From: Megaustenia siamemsis
Taxonomy: Eukaryota; Mollusca; Gastropoda; Stylommatophora; Ariophantidae
DNA: 64,000 nt
Assembly (NCBI GenBank): GCA_032433765.1
Contig: JAVIAB010000092.1
Location: 35,747,816-35,811,815, forward strand
Direction: 5' to 3'
Shown: in pieces, positions 1 through 10,904 of the stretch
Numbering within the stretch: position 1 is the first letter of the stretch
Layout of the letters: the number at the start of each line of letters is the position of its first letter
Translations under genes and position numbers: made by a program
The notes under the pieces: generated by a model
What the model saw: the letters and a program-made list of their open reading frames with translations, nothing else
Databases searched by the model: none
What the model was told of the DNA's origin: nothing

Positions 1-208
1 ATCTAACTATGTGACGTATTTGTTTAACCATGGACGTATTTGTTATCTAACTTTGTGACGTATTTGTTATCTAACTATGTGACGTATTTGTTTAATCATA
101 GACGTATTTGTTGTCTAACCATGTGACGTATTTGTTGTCTAACCATGTGACGTATTTGTTGTCTAACCATGTGACGTATTTGTTGTCTAACCATGTGACG
201 TATTTGTT
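1..208. repeat. 24-bp minisatellite array
   Basis: About nine copies of a 24-bp unit (core GTGACGTATTTGTTGTCTAA) run from the window edge to about 208. The last four copies are nearly identical and the first ones carry small deletions. The array starts before the window, so its full size is unknown. There is no coding potential. Confidence 0.9.
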
Positions 209-404
209 ATTCACTGTCTGTTTTCACTGTGAACAAAGAAGAATCTACCCAACACTATCTAATTCTGTGTACATTTTCTGAATCTTACATTTCTTGTACA
301 TGTTGTTTATTCTTTTTGTTTTCTTTTTACCGGTGTGGTACTTACTTATTTCAGCCAGTATTTCCCCATTATGAAACTTGATTGTGTTTTGCTGGTTATA
401 TAAC

Positions 405-690
405 TCTTTCACTGTCTTGCTGATTAATTAAATTTCTCTTAAATGTTTTACTGATTATGTAAATCTCTCTTTAATGTTTTACTGATTATGTGAATCTCTC
501 TTCAATGCTTTGCTGGCTCTGTAAGTCCTTCAGTTATAGTTTGCTGATTATGTAAATCTCTCTTTAATGTTTTGCTGATTATGTAAATCTTTAATTCAAA
601 TTTTGCTGATTATGTGAATCTCTCTTCAATGCTTTGCTGGCTCTGTAAGTCCTTCACCTATAGTTTGCTGATTATGAAAGTCGTCCTGTT
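405..690. repeat. degenerate tandem repeat, about 31-bp unit
   Basis: Imperfect units containing TGCTGATTATGTAAATCTCT recur about eight times. A longer block of about 122 bp (starting GATTATGTGAATCTCTCTTC at about 484 and again at about 607) is itself duplicated, so this is an old array with higher-order structure. Confidence 0.75.
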
Positions 691-1194
691 ATCATTTTTT
701 CAGAAACTCATTTTACTAATTGATTTCTCCAATCTTGAACTATTCCATCTATGTTATGTTGATTATGAAACTTTACCTGTTACGTTGTACTTGAACCATC
801 CTGCACTTCTGGAAATCTGTTCATGTTGAAACTCTTCGAGCCGTTTTAAATTTAACTCCATGTGTAGAAGATCGCAGCACACGGAAAGCAAATAACAGAT
901 GACACGGCATCATTTCAAAGTACAGTGACGTCAAAGTTGGAAGGTAAAAGACGCAAGAGAGGATTGGTGAGTCCAGCACAAAATAAATCTGCTTTGCTCA
1001 TCCGCCCCGCTGCTGGACCGTGAAACAAGCTGCTCAACAGAACGATGTTTGCTCGTGATTAACTTCAGCCTGCTTACTAAAGTCTCTGAAGATTTAAAAG
1101 ACTATTCATGATTTCTTTTTACAATTGAATATTCTATTTTAAACTTTTTATTTTGAATATTACATCAGTGTTTTGTTTATCCAACTGTTATTTC
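691..1194. other. unassigned intergenic sequence
   Basis: A+T-rich sequence with no convincing reading frame, RNA gene or repeat. The 71-codon frame overlapping its start lies mostly inside the preceding degenerate array. Confidence 0.5.
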
Positions 1195-1475
1195 TCATGT
1201 ACAATTGCAGTAAATTAGTTATATATCACTTCAAATTCAAATATGTTATTGCAATATATAAAACTATATTGCTTATAATTCCATATGCCATCGCAATATG
1301 TTAGCTATATCACCTGTAACTCCCCATATACTATTACAGTATGTTAGCTATGTCACCTCTAATTACCATGTGCTATTGCAGTACATCAACTATATCACCT
1401 CTAATTCCCATTGCAGTCTGTTGTTATGAATCCAGAAGCCTGTGAGCACCCTTCGGCCCACTATGTCAATTATAA
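1195..1475. repeat. degenerate tandem repeat, about 45-bp unit
   Basis: Four to six diverged units contain ATTGCAGTATGTTAGCTATA and TCACCTCTAATTCCCATATG. Divergence between units is high, so this is an old minisatellite. Confidence 0.65.
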
Positions 1476-1566
1476 CGCCTTCAATTTTCATATCTGAAGA
1501 GCTCACATTCAGTTACCTTTTTTGTGTATTTTTTTTAGTTGGTTGGATATAAATAAGAAGACTCAT

Positions 1567-2490
1567 CATCATCATGTGCCATATCGGTTGGCGTAGGCAA
1601 TCATGTCCTTCCTCAATCTTGTATCCACAGTGCATCGTGTCAGTTCTGTTGTTGACTGTTTTCCATGCCATGACACCAAGATATCCAGTATTTTCTCTCT
1701 TTGCCGTCCACAATCTCTCTTTCCTTTTATTTTGCCAGTTGTAACCAAGTATTCCAACTTTCCTCTTCTCATGATGTGCCCGAAAAATGTTGATTGTTTC
1801 TTTCTGATGTTTTTTAGGAGTTCCCGTTTTGTGTTGGCCTCTTTGAGAATTTCCTCATCGGTCTTTTTAGCTGTCCAGGGAACTTTCAACATTCTTCTGA
1901 GAAATCCCATCACTGTGGCCTCTAATCGTCTTTTCATTTATTTGTCTACTGTCCATGATTCGCTTCCATAGGTCAGAATTAGTTCTATATAGCACCGGTG
2001 AACTCTCTTTCTCTTTTCTATTGACATAGATTTGTTGGATGATATTTTTCATTTTCTGAAATGCTTTTTTAGCTTGAGCTATTCTACTTTTTATTTCTGT
2101 GGTGCGTCTTCCATCTGAAGTTATTAAAGGTAAAGTACGAGACTTCAATCGGCGTCTTAGCACGCGAGTTTTCACCCATGCGTTCTGTCGCCTATCCAGA
2201 AGTGTTCGGAGACTTCTGGATAGTGTTGCTTCAAGCATCGAAACTCATGATGCGGTGGGCATTCCTCACCTTCTCAGAGTGCTACCATGGTACCCATTTC
2301 TGCCAGCGACTGGGTCGACCGCGGGTGTATTTTTTTTTCCAGTCACGAGTACAATTCACACTGCTTCCAGCTGGAATCGAACACGGGTTGTTCGAACGTC
2401 GGTAGCCCAGTTGGGTGGTTTTCCCAACTAGGCTACCGAGGCCCCCTAATGATGTTATTATTGTGCCCAAGTATTTGACGCGTTGCACTT
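1567..2490 (-). mobile_element. RTE-A LINE 3' fragment (5'-truncated, nested SINE)
   Basis: Read on the minus strand, this is the C-terminal part of an endonuclease-reverse transcriptase of the RTE-like type. Visible in order are YLGTIITS (before the nested SINE), then DGRRTTEIKSRIAQAKKAFQ, RRLEATVMGFLRRMLKVPWT, FFGHIMRRGKLEYLVTTGK, and the 3' end with ATGATGATG at 1567-1575. Frames change more than once, so the copy is dead. A tRNA-derived SINE (about 2126-2449) splits the reading frame between TIITS and DGRR. At least six other copies of this 3' end lie in the window. The endonuclease and most of the RT domain are missing. The family assignment rests on recognising the RRLEA and FLGH-type C-terminal motifs. 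Confidence 0.85.
2126..2449 (-). mobile_element. SINE-2 (tRNA-derived) inserted in RTE-A
   Basis: On the minus strand the element begins GGGGGCCTCGGTAGCC, continues through a tRNA-like head with a B-box-like TGTTCGATTCC, and ends near GTACTTTACCTTT. A second copy lies at about 22350-22645 on the + strand. A direct repeat flanks it, TGAAGTTATT (2116-2125) and TGATGTTATT (2450-2459), with one mismatch. That repeat falls exactly where the RTE-A reading frame is interrupted, so it is best read as the target-site duplication. Confidence 0.8.
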
Positions 2491-2659
2491 ATTTCAGATT
2501 TCTTCTGTTTATTGTTATGCTGCATGATGGTGACGATTGTTTCTCTGATATGACCATTACTATAAGAAGACTAGAACAGTAATAATGCACCGAGGTAACA
2601 CATACGATCAACAAATGAGTACCAAGGTCGATGGAAAAAACCTTAAAGAGAGTTTAAGA

Positions 2660-3560
2660 TAATAGATAGTGGATATATGTCAATAATGACGTCATAACGA
2701 GTGATGGAAATATGACACCGAAATAAACAAAGAAAAAGGTATGGCTAAAAAAGGTAAACGCATTTTCAATAACATGAAAAATGTACTCACATCAAATGAG
2801 ACAACACCAGAACTAAAACAGAATAATTATTTGCTGCAGGAGCTACTGAGTTAAGTGCTCTGTGCACAACGTGAGTTGTGCGTTTCATCCGTTTTGATCG
2901 TATTTCGATTGCTTGCAATGAATGATGATATCGTATGACGGGGAACAGATGGCTGTGTTCACTTTCTGTGCGGTTTCGCCTTATGTCTTTTGACGTGTGC
3001 TGAGACTGCAATGATGTGACTGCGCCTACTTTTCTTTGTTCGGGAGATGAGATATTAATTCGGATGATTCCACTGGCACAGACCGTTGAGCAATTATGGA
3101 TTTTGATTCGCTTGCAGTGATACCGGGGCCTTCCATAACTAAGTGCTATATTTACTCAACATTCCTGTCTGGTGCAGAAGCATGAACATTAAATAAGAGA
3201 ATGGAGCAGAAAATCGAAACCCTTGAAATGTGTATCTCTAGAAGAATTGAAATAATTGGATGGGCAGAGAAGAAAACAAATAGTGAAGTTTTGAAACAGC
3301 CTAAGATGAAGAGGGGACTATTTAACACGATTTGAAAAAATAAATGGAATCTTTGGGAAATGTTTAGAGAACCAATAACTAACTGAAAGTCATCTAGAAG
3401 GAGATACAAAGCAAACTTTGTAAAGACAAAGACTAAAGTTGTCGGACAAGTCAAGAGATAGACATGGCATATAAGACAGCTTGTACTGTCAAGGTAAGGG
3501 ACAGAGTGGAATGAAGCTCCGGGTAGCCAACTGCACTCAATGATGATGAAATAGTATACA
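2660..3560 (+). mobile_element. RTE-B LINE remnant, strongly decayed, with internal insertion
   Basis: Diverged sequence reads like the C-terminal third of the intact RTE element at 58619-61687. The first part (2690-2820) parallels the DGKCTTEINKRIG to TPELKLR segment. The second part (3138-3550) parallels the segment from the cysteine-tyrosine motif to the end, closing with ATGATGATGA at about 3539. About 310 bp (roughly 2826-3137) have no counterpart in the intact element and look like a later unidentified insertion. Stops and frameshifts are numerous. Confidence 0.6.
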
Positions 3561-3744
3561 CAATTGTATACAATTTTAGTTACATCACTTCTGATTCGTA
3601 TATTCAATTTCGGGATTAAAGGTTTCCGATTGTAATGGAGGACAACAGTCTTTGATTTGTGCCTTGAAGAGTTATAACCTCACAGTACTAGCCCGTAGCA
3701 TTAAACGGGAAAGAGGACATTGCTCGTCCTTACTTTGATACTCT

Positions 3745-3994
3745 GGGAGCCGCGATAGCTCAGTGGTTAGTGAACTGGACTACAAAGGGCAGGAGGTAGG
3801 GTTCGATCCCAACCGACGGCTTCCGGTTCACCCAGCCTTTATTTGGTATCGGATTTTTTTCTGGGAAAGTAAAGCGGTACGGGCGTAATACCGACCACAT
3901 TACCCAAAAATCATGTGCCGAAGGTCTGTAAAATTTATGGTCACTAACACCATATTCCCTATACGCCACTTGGCGTGACGGGGGTACTTTACTT
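3745..3994 (+). mobile_element. SINE-1 (tRNA-derived), complete, with 15-bp target duplication
   Basis: The head GGGAGCCGCGATAGCTCAGT contains an A-box-like segment (TAGCTCAGTGGTTAG), and GGTTCGATCCC is a B box, so the 5' end derives from a tRNA. The body holds CACCCAGCCTTTATTTGG, a CGGGCGTAATACCGACCACA block and ends near GGCGTGACGGGGGTACTTTA. It is flanked by a perfect direct repeat TTACTTTGATACTCT at 3730-3744 and 3995-4009. Other copies are at about 14577-14844 (minus) and 32531-32807 (+). It is a short non-autonomous element moved by a LINE, not a tRNA gene. Confidence 0.9.
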
Positions 3995-4009
3995 TTACTT
4001 TGATACTCT

Positions 4010-4590
4010 CTTTAACTCTGAGTGAGGTACCCATTTATATAGAACATTATGAAAACATAACTATGGAATTAATCCTGACAATGAACGATCAGACAGACGC
4101 TTGTGATGGAGATCTTTTATCATATTTCAGCTTTGATGGTAATGTTTAATCTTTCTTAATTGGTGAAAAATAGAGCATTTCTCTGTTAAGTGTTCTCCGG
4201 GTTGGTTTGTGTTATTCCACATCTGCACTCTGGTGTATCTAACAATTCTTCGACATATGCCTGTATTTATTGAGCACTCAATGATCCAAGACTTATTTTG
4301 ACAGATGTCTTCATCTGACTACTTCGAACAAATAGATCAACAAATAGATCAAGCCCTAATCGTATGTTCAAAACACTAAAGCAGCCATTTCTCACGTTTG
4401 GAATCGTTTCTCTGAAACAATAAAAGTAATTCACACATTCTGTAACTAGATAAGTCGTTGGTTGAAGGGTTGGGGAGACGATCCACGGACATTCATTTTC
4501 AGTTGTCTCTGCCTTATCGCTGCATTCTGTGATCTGACGAAACTTGTCCATTTCTTAATGGTTCTTTCTGTTCTTTCACTGTCATTCTGT
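4010..4590. other. unassigned intergenic sequence
   Basis: No reading frame with recognisable domains and no clear repeat. A 94-codon minus-strand frame (4267-4551) has no visible motif and is judged to be chance. Confidence 0.4.
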
Positions 4591-4602
4591 TACCGTTGAA
4601 TG

Positions 4603-4661
4603 TTTTTTTTTTTTTTTTTTTTTTTGGGGGGGGGGGGGGGGGGGTCGGGGGGGGGGGGGTC
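4603..4661. repeat. poly-T / poly-G homopolymer block
   Basis: A run of about 23 T is followed directly by a G run of about 18, then TC and another G run of about 10. It could form G-quadruplexes as DNA, but assembly or sequencing error in run length is also likely. Confidence 0.9.
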
Positions 4662-4904
4662 TGTTAAGATGAGATGGTATGTAATCACAGTAGTAAAACA
4701 AAGACATGATTTCATCATGAATACTTCTAGCATAGAAAGTGTATTTGATCATGACATTTGTGTGGCGGGTGCTATTGTCCACACTTCCTGCTTCATATCA
4801 GTCTGAAACAATCATGTCTGTCTGATACATGCAGAGAGAGGATAACAGTCCACTGTAACTTTGTTGGGGTCTTTCAGAATAGGATATGTGGAGTTCTTTA
4901 CCTT

Positions 4905-5212
4905 CTAGGGGTGGGTGGTCTAGGGGTGGGTAGCCTAGGAGTGGGTGGTCATGGGGTGAGTGGTCTAGGAGTGGGTAGCCTAAGGGTGGGTGGTCTAGGG
5001 GTGGATAGTCTAGGGGTGGGTGGTCTAGGGGTGGAAAATCTAGGGGAGGGTGGTCTAGGGGTGGATAGTCTAGGAGTGGGTGGTCTAGGGGTGGATGGTC
5101 TAGGGGTGGATAGTCTAGGGGTGGATAGTCTAGGGGTGGATAGTCTAGGAATGGGTGGTCTAGGGGTGGATAGTCTAGGGGTGAGTGGTCTAGGGGTGGA
5201 TAGTCTATCTGA
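4905..5212. repeat. 15-bp minisatellite array
   Basis: About 20 copies of a 15-bp unit of the form CTAGGGGTGGATAGT or CTAGGGGTGGGTGGT. The period is a multiple of three, so both strands show artificial open frames (glycine-valine-leucine rich on +, proline-threonine-serine-arginine rich on -). It abuts the RTE-A fragment that follows. Confidence 0.95.
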
Positions 5213-5713
5213 TAGATATAGATGGATATAGAATATCTTATGCAACAAATTATGTCAATAGAAGTGAGAAAGAGAGTTCATCGGTGCTATATAAAACTAA
5301 TTCTGACATTTGAAAGCGAATCATGGACAGTAGACAAACAAATGATAAGACGATTAGAGGCCACAGAGATGGGATTTCTCAGAAGAATGTTAAAAGTTCC
5401 CAGGACAGCTAAAAAGACCGACGAGGAAGTTCTCAAAGAGGCCAACACAAAAATGGAGCTCCTAAAAAACATCAGAAAGAAACAATCAACATTTTTCGGG
5501 CACATCATGAGGAGAAAGTTGGTATACTTGGTTACAACTGGCAAAATAAAAGGAAAGAGAGATCGCGGACGATAAAGAGAGAAAATACTGGATATCTTGG
5601 TGTCATGGCATGGAAAACAGTCAACAACAGAACTGATACGATGCACTGTAGATAGAAGATTGTGGATGGACATGATTGCCTACGCCAACCGGTATGGCAC
5701 ATGATGATGATGA
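5213..5713 (+). mobile_element. RTE-A LINE 3' fragment
   Basis: Encodes the C-terminal RTE-A segment in a largely open frame: FESESWTVDKQMIRRLEATE, FLRRMLKVPRTAKKTDEEVL, FFGHIMRRKLVYLVTTGK, then a stop at the position equivalent to the arginine-rich motif. It continues in another frame to the usual end, NRYGT-like, and ATGATGATGA at 5701-5713. The 5' side is truncated against the 15-bp array. It is closely related to the copies at 23495 and 26625. Confidence 0.85.
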
Positions 5714-6029
5714 TAGATTTGTATATGATAGTAGTATCCAACCATGTAATTCTCTGTAACGCTTCCGTGTCTATATTAATTATTTTCATCTTTCACTTCT
5801 TCGCTCGATTTTTTTTTAGTTGTCACAATATACTCCAGTTTTTCCATTCTCATTTTATAACCACAAATGATGATTTGTTTTCTTCTCTTGTTGATAAGCT
5901 TACTTTTTGGTAATCTCTTTTAGAAGGTTCTAGTTACTGCTTTTGAGCTGTCCGTATACGGTACAACTGTCAAAGTGATACTAGGTGCACGGAAAGAATC
6001 TAGAGGGAGTTCAGGAATGTTGTTATCTT
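5714..6029. other. unassigned intergenic sequence
   Basis: T-rich sequence with no supported feature. Confidence 0.4.
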
Positions 6030-6575
6030 GTCCGTGACCTTTCGTGTGACGGAATATTCAAGTCAGAAATAAATGCACAAATAAGAATGACAGAAACATT
6101 TTTAGCAACATGAAAACAAATCACATCAGTACTAAATTGAGAATAATATGTATTCAACATTCTTGTTTGATGCAACCTTATGAAGACTAAATAAGAAACA
6201 TAAAATTAAACATACGCCTTTGAAATGTGAATTTATAGACGGAATAGGAAGAATCGAATGGACATAGATGAAAACTAACAATGACGTTTTCAAACAGGTG
6301 AAAATGAAGAAATAACTATTTAAAATAGTGCTAAATAGATTAGATAATGTATGTACACATAGAGAGGAAGTACACTGATCTACACTGGAAGTCATCTTGA
6401 AATGGAAAATACGAGATAAACAAAGCTGATGCTGACGATGACTAAGTTGGACATCAAGAGATGACAGGATAACCTATGACAATGTGTACCAGCAGTGCAG
6501 GAGACAAAAGAATGAATTGGCGTTTCATGGTAATCAACATTCATTGCGGAGTTGGCACAAGATGATGATGGTAAT
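6030..6575 (+). mobile_element. RTE-B LINE remnant, strongly decayed
   Basis: Parallels the remnant at 2660-3560 and the C-terminal part of the intact RTE at 58619-61687. It contains a CAACATTC...TTGATGCA segment (the YxxG-type motif), a GGAAGAATCGAATGGA segment (the GRIGW motif) and TGGAAGTCATC, and ends in GCGGAGTTGGCACAAGATGA then TGATGG. Stops are frequent. Only the order of motifs supports the call. Confidence 0.6.
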
Positions 6576-7880
6576 ACAATACATTTTCAAAATGATGCAT
6601 CGCTACTCTTTTTTACCACGCATATACAATACATTTCCTAAGTGATACACCTCCTAGTTGTTTAGATATAATGTATTATTCATGTGGTTTTTTTTTTGTT
6701 CTAAAAAGGATTATGTTTGTACACACGCACACCAACGATAGATGACCTTTAACCTCATTGCAGCTTTTCTGTGCCAGTCGTTACAATCTGATCTCATCCA
6801 TCCCAGATAAGATGTGTCACTTCCGCATTGTTTCTTGGAAGGAAACACAAACAGGCCATAGTTCTCCTCTACACTATAACTTGCTTGACAACTTCCTTTG
6901 TTTACACTGGGCTGTGCTTTCATAATCCTGGACGCCCATAGCAACGCTATATCAAAAGGTTGATTGATTTGCTGGTGTTTAATTTCAACGGGTCCTGTTA
7001 TATTTTTTAAAAAAAGGTACAATAGCAGTGACACTATGATGAACCGATATAATTTATGAATATAAATAAAACTTATGAACTACTAATGTTCCTCAATCAC
7101 ATTTGGTCAATCCGTCTCTATGTCGACTGAGCTAATACCCAGAAGTAAACTAGTTACTGCGAGTAACATGCAGATTTGTGATTATAGTTATTTGAGACAC
7201 TTTAACAGTTAAAGTATACCGTGTAGAGTGTAGAGAATAATTTAACAAAGTTGTTGCAAAGAAGAATGTGACGACATTATTTAATGTATCAAATCGGATC
7301 CATAAATATTTTTCCATTTTTGTTGGTCGATAATTTTCATCGAAAAGAATATGAACTAGTCTCTATATGTTTCCCTCCCACCCCCCAAAACAACTCAGGA
7401 AATTAAGGGCAGGGGGTTAGAGTTAAGCATATTAGACAGTGAAATAGGAGGATGGTACCAATGAATATAGAAGACGTATAAATAAAAGATATGTAGTATT
7501 ATATGGGGAAAAATAAGTACAGGAGTTCAGTCCTTCTGAAAGTGTGAGGAAGATTGTATGTAGGAGAGGAAAGTGAGAAGGAGATAGTGTTGTGAACGAA
7601 AATAACTCTATGACTTGTCCGATTTAAAGAAGTTAAATAAAAACGTAAAGGAAATAGCCAACAGAAGTAGTCAATGTTATAGGGGTACTTAGAGAAAGAG
7701 GGAGGTGGGAGGGGGGTATTTAAAATGTGAAATGAACAATAGATACTAATGATGACGTTGTAGTGACGTCACTGGTTTTACACGAGCCGATAACTCTTTT
7801 ACTCAGGAAGATGGCGTGGTGCTACAGTGATTTTCTTGATTTTCCGGGTTTTGCTGGAGAAGTTGAACCTTGTTCATCCT
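6576..7880. other. unassigned intergenic sequence
   Basis: No recognisable coding, RNA or repeat feature. A 107-codon minus-strand frame at 6711-7034 shows no domain. A GGGGAGGTGGGAGGGG-type purine tract lies near 7700. Confidence 0.4.
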
Positions 7881-7886
7881 AGAGGT

Positions 7887-8445
7887 GCTACAATACTAGG
7901 TCTTCTTTATCCAGACAGACCCCACCGTTGGAGAAGTTGTATCGTGTCAAACTTAAAAGTGCTACAATACTAGGTCTTCTTTATCCAGACAGACCCCACC
8001 GTTGGAGAAGTTGTATCGTGTCAAACTTAAAAGTGCTACAATACTAGGTCTTCTTTATCCAGACAGACCCCACCGTTGGAGAAGTTGTATCGTGTCAAAC
8101 TTAAAAGTGCTACAATACTAGGTCTTCTTTATCCAGACAGACCCCACCGTTGGAGAAGTTGTATCGTGTCAAACTTAAAAGTGCTACAATACTAGGTCTT
8201 CTTTATCCAGACAGACCCCACCGTTGGAGAAGTTGTATCGTGTCAAACTTAAAAGTGCTACAATACTAGGTCTTCTTTATCCAGACAGACCCCACCGTTG
8301 GAGAAGTTGAATCGTGTCAAACTTAAAAGTGCTACAATACTAGGTCTTCTTTATCCAGACAGACCCCACCGTTGGAGAAGTTGAATCGTGTCAAACTTAA
8401 AAGTGCTACAATACTAGATCTTCTTTATCCAGATAGCACTACTGC
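7887..8445. repeat. 74-bp tandem repeat array
   Basis: Eight units of 74 bp start with GCTACAATACTAGGTCTTCT at 7887, 7961, 8035, 8109, 8183, 8257, 8331 and 8405. The central units are virtually identical and the first and last are diverged, which indicates recent internal expansion or homogenisation. Confidence 0.95.
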
Positions 8446-8614
8446 GGGGATGATGAACAGTACTAGAAGAGTAGAATACGGACTAAACAGAGTAAAGGTT
8501 ATATTTTAAGAGACCAGTGATGTCATAATATAAACGTCACGCTGCATATAGTTCCGGGTAGTCAGTCAGACATCACCTCATTGTTATCTTCCCCTATTTA
8601 AATCTTCAAGTAAC

Positions 8615-8672
8615 AACAAGCCATAGTAGCCAACCTCGTTGCGGAGAAGGCGCTCGATGATGATGATGATGA
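8615..8672 (+). mobile_element. RTE-B 3'-end fragment
   Basis: The sequence TAGTAGCCAACCTCGTTGCG followed by GAGAAGGCGCTCGATGATGA matches the extreme 3' end of the intact RTE at 58611-61801 (minus strand) and ends in the same (ATG)n tail. It is only about 55 bp long. Confidence 0.7.
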
Positions 8673-10392
8673 ACGACAAGCTATTTTCTCGTCACGACAT
8701 TCAAACACCTCGTAGGGCAGCCAGCATGTTTCCTGACAAACTCTTTGGCCGACTGTATTCTAATTCTAATAACATAGCGCCTTAAAATACATTTGTTGTG
8801 TGCATCCGCGTACGCTTTTGTTTGACTGTTGCCAGTTAGCGACAGGCTTTACTGTGTGCTGAAGGTGTGTAATTATAACTTTGTTGATAAAACGTGACTC
8901 CTTCCACACACCCCCCCCCCCCCCTTTTTCTCCAGTATATCTGACAGCAGTTCCGGTGTGTGACACATTTAATATCACACCCCTATTTAGTAAATAAAAA
9001 GTACAGCAGTAAGAAGTAGTAGACAATCTGCCTCTAAACGTTCCTTATGCTGCAGGTTATTTCGTGGCTGCCTACTAAAATAGCTGATTTCATTCAGAAA
9101 TAATGTTTGTGTATGCAGGATCTGTGCTTTGATTGAGATTCACTGCAGATCAGTAGATCGTGACACGGCTAGCCAGTAAGTTACTGTAGATTTTCCCGTG
9201 CAGTAAGTTATGTTGAATTTATTTAGTCTTTATTTTATTATCGTTATTTCCACCCACTAGTTTTTGTCTATTTGATTTCTCAGCTGTCCACCAATTCACC
9301 CATGGTGTTTTGAACTTTCTTTATTCAGAAACCACATTTCTCTTGTCACTAGATCCGGATTATTTCACTTGATTAATCAAGTCAACTTGTTTATCTTTGA
9401 CGTTTTCTTGTTTTTGTTTGTATAAAAGCTGTAATAAATTTCAACGTTCCATGGCAGCTGCTGGATTGGATGTTGGTACTGTCTTTGTCTGTGTGGCATT
9501 ATCTTATTACTGGGTCTGCCAGGGGAACATAAAAAAACCGGAGAATAAAGGTCTCTTGATGTTCTAGGAACTTCACAATTTCATTTCTTTAATGACCCCT
9601 GTGTTTTTTTACTTGCTTTCTTGTGTTCTAGGATGTCAGGCTGCCGTTATAGTCTTGTTTTGTTGTATTCTGTCCATTTGGCATTTTCCTATTCGCAGAT
9701 TTCTGTTTCTCCCGATGATGGCCATATACTCAATCTTGTATCATAAAAAAAACATACAGAGAAATGAGTCTTTTGTGATGTTTATTAAGGAAAAAATGCA
9801 TTTATTGTTCGTTGACTTCTTTTATCACATCGTTATTTATCGTTTACTGTTTTTGTGGTATCGAATGAACTTCTTGGTTGTGTATTTAATGTTCACACTT
9901 CATTTTCATGTGTCAGTACGTGATTTATGTTGCTTTGAAGGACTATAGTCGTCACTTCTATTAAAAATAGATTTTGCTGTTTACATAGCTAAAAAAAAAA
10001 AAAGATAACGAGTATACAGAATTTTGAGATATGGTGAGGTCTATGAGGCGAAGAAAGAAGGATTTTGTTTCGTGGAGAATGTAAGGTGCAAAAAAAAGGA
10101 GGGGTGGGGGGGGGGGTGTTAGTGGGAAATTTGGTTACTAAAAAAAAGTAAACTTATTGGATGAAATTATTGTGCTCGACAACTGTCTCGCGATTTGGTG
10201 AAATGTACACTTTTGTGGTAAACATGTTCATTGTGCTCGTGGCTGTGCCAGATTTTAAAGATGCACTTTGCAACAGGAGAGTTAGCCGACCGTGTTCTCA
10301 ATGTATCTCTTATACAACACTTTGTAGATTGTCCCTTGACGTGTAGTTTCTAACGAGAGAGGACGGTTAGGCCACAGCCAACTATAGACTTA
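8673..10392. other. unassigned intergenic sequence
   Basis: No confident feature. A hydrophobic 118-codon frame (9592-9948) reflects T-rich composition and has no recognisable domain. Poly-C (about 8911-8925) and poly-G (about 10111-10118) runs are present. Confidence 0.4.
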
Positions 10393-10575
10393 CATAGGCC
10401 TTCGGGCTAAGAGGAGATTCCCAGAAAACCTCCAACTAGCATGACGTTTTCAGCTTTGTGAGCAGGGGTGGTTGTGATTAGAGTGACGTCAGCCGTCTAT
10501 AGCGCCTACAGCTGAAAACGACACTCTGGTTGGAGGGTTTCCCGGTTTTATTTTCTGCCCACAGGCCTTAGTGGC
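10393..10575. mobile_element. fold-back (MITE-like) inverted repeat
   Basis: Two arms of about 65-70 bp are imperfect inverted repeats. The left arm contains AGGCCTTCGGGCTAAG, AACCTCCAACTAGCATGACG and TTTTCAGCTTTG. The right arm read in reverse contains AGGCCTGTGGGCAG, ACCCTCCAACCAGAGTGTCG and TTTTCAGCTGTAGG. A TGACGTCA palindrome lies near the centre. There is no coding capacity. The superfamily is not assigned because no clear target duplication is visible. Confidence 0.6.
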
Positions 10576-10904
10576 ATATGTGAGTATATTCGTGTTGTTC
10601 TCCAACATGCCCAAGGTGGCACGATGTATCACGATTGGTAAAAGCAAGTATTGATGTTTTGTTTTTGAAGTGGGCGGAGAAGTACTTCAGGTGTGAATCT
10701 GTTCATGTTTTTTTTTTTGTTTTAAATAATTGGGCTCTAGGACGGTGGAACATGCAGGTAAAGTAGACGTGTTTAATAAAGTAGGTGGTGCTGGGATAGG
10801 CCTTATATCAATTGTAATCATTTGTTCCTGACTGGTGTGGGCGAGACAAGCCATGATGGAAGCCGGGTATGGTAGATTTGATGTTTAACTAGAAATGTAA
10901 TTAT

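Noticed and set aside
3745..3820. tRNA gene (A box and B box present)
   Set aside because: The tRNA-like sequence is the head of a dispersed SINE with a target duplication; no full cloverleaf is apparent and several copies share the same non-tRNA body.
4603..4661. Poly-G tract as a functional G-quadruplex element
   Set aside because: Length is uncertain in homopolymers, there is no gene nearby, and nothing else in the sequence supports a role.
4758..5248. Glycine-rich (+) and proline-rich (-) frames
   Set aside because: Product of the 15-bp array.
7887..8445. Possible CRISPR array
   Set aside because: Units are contiguous with no unique spacers, and the genome is animal.
9592..9948. 118-codon hydrophobic frame resembling a membrane protein
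   Set aside because: T-rich sequence gives phenylalanine/leucine/isoleucine by chance. No splice context, repeat or family motif supports it.
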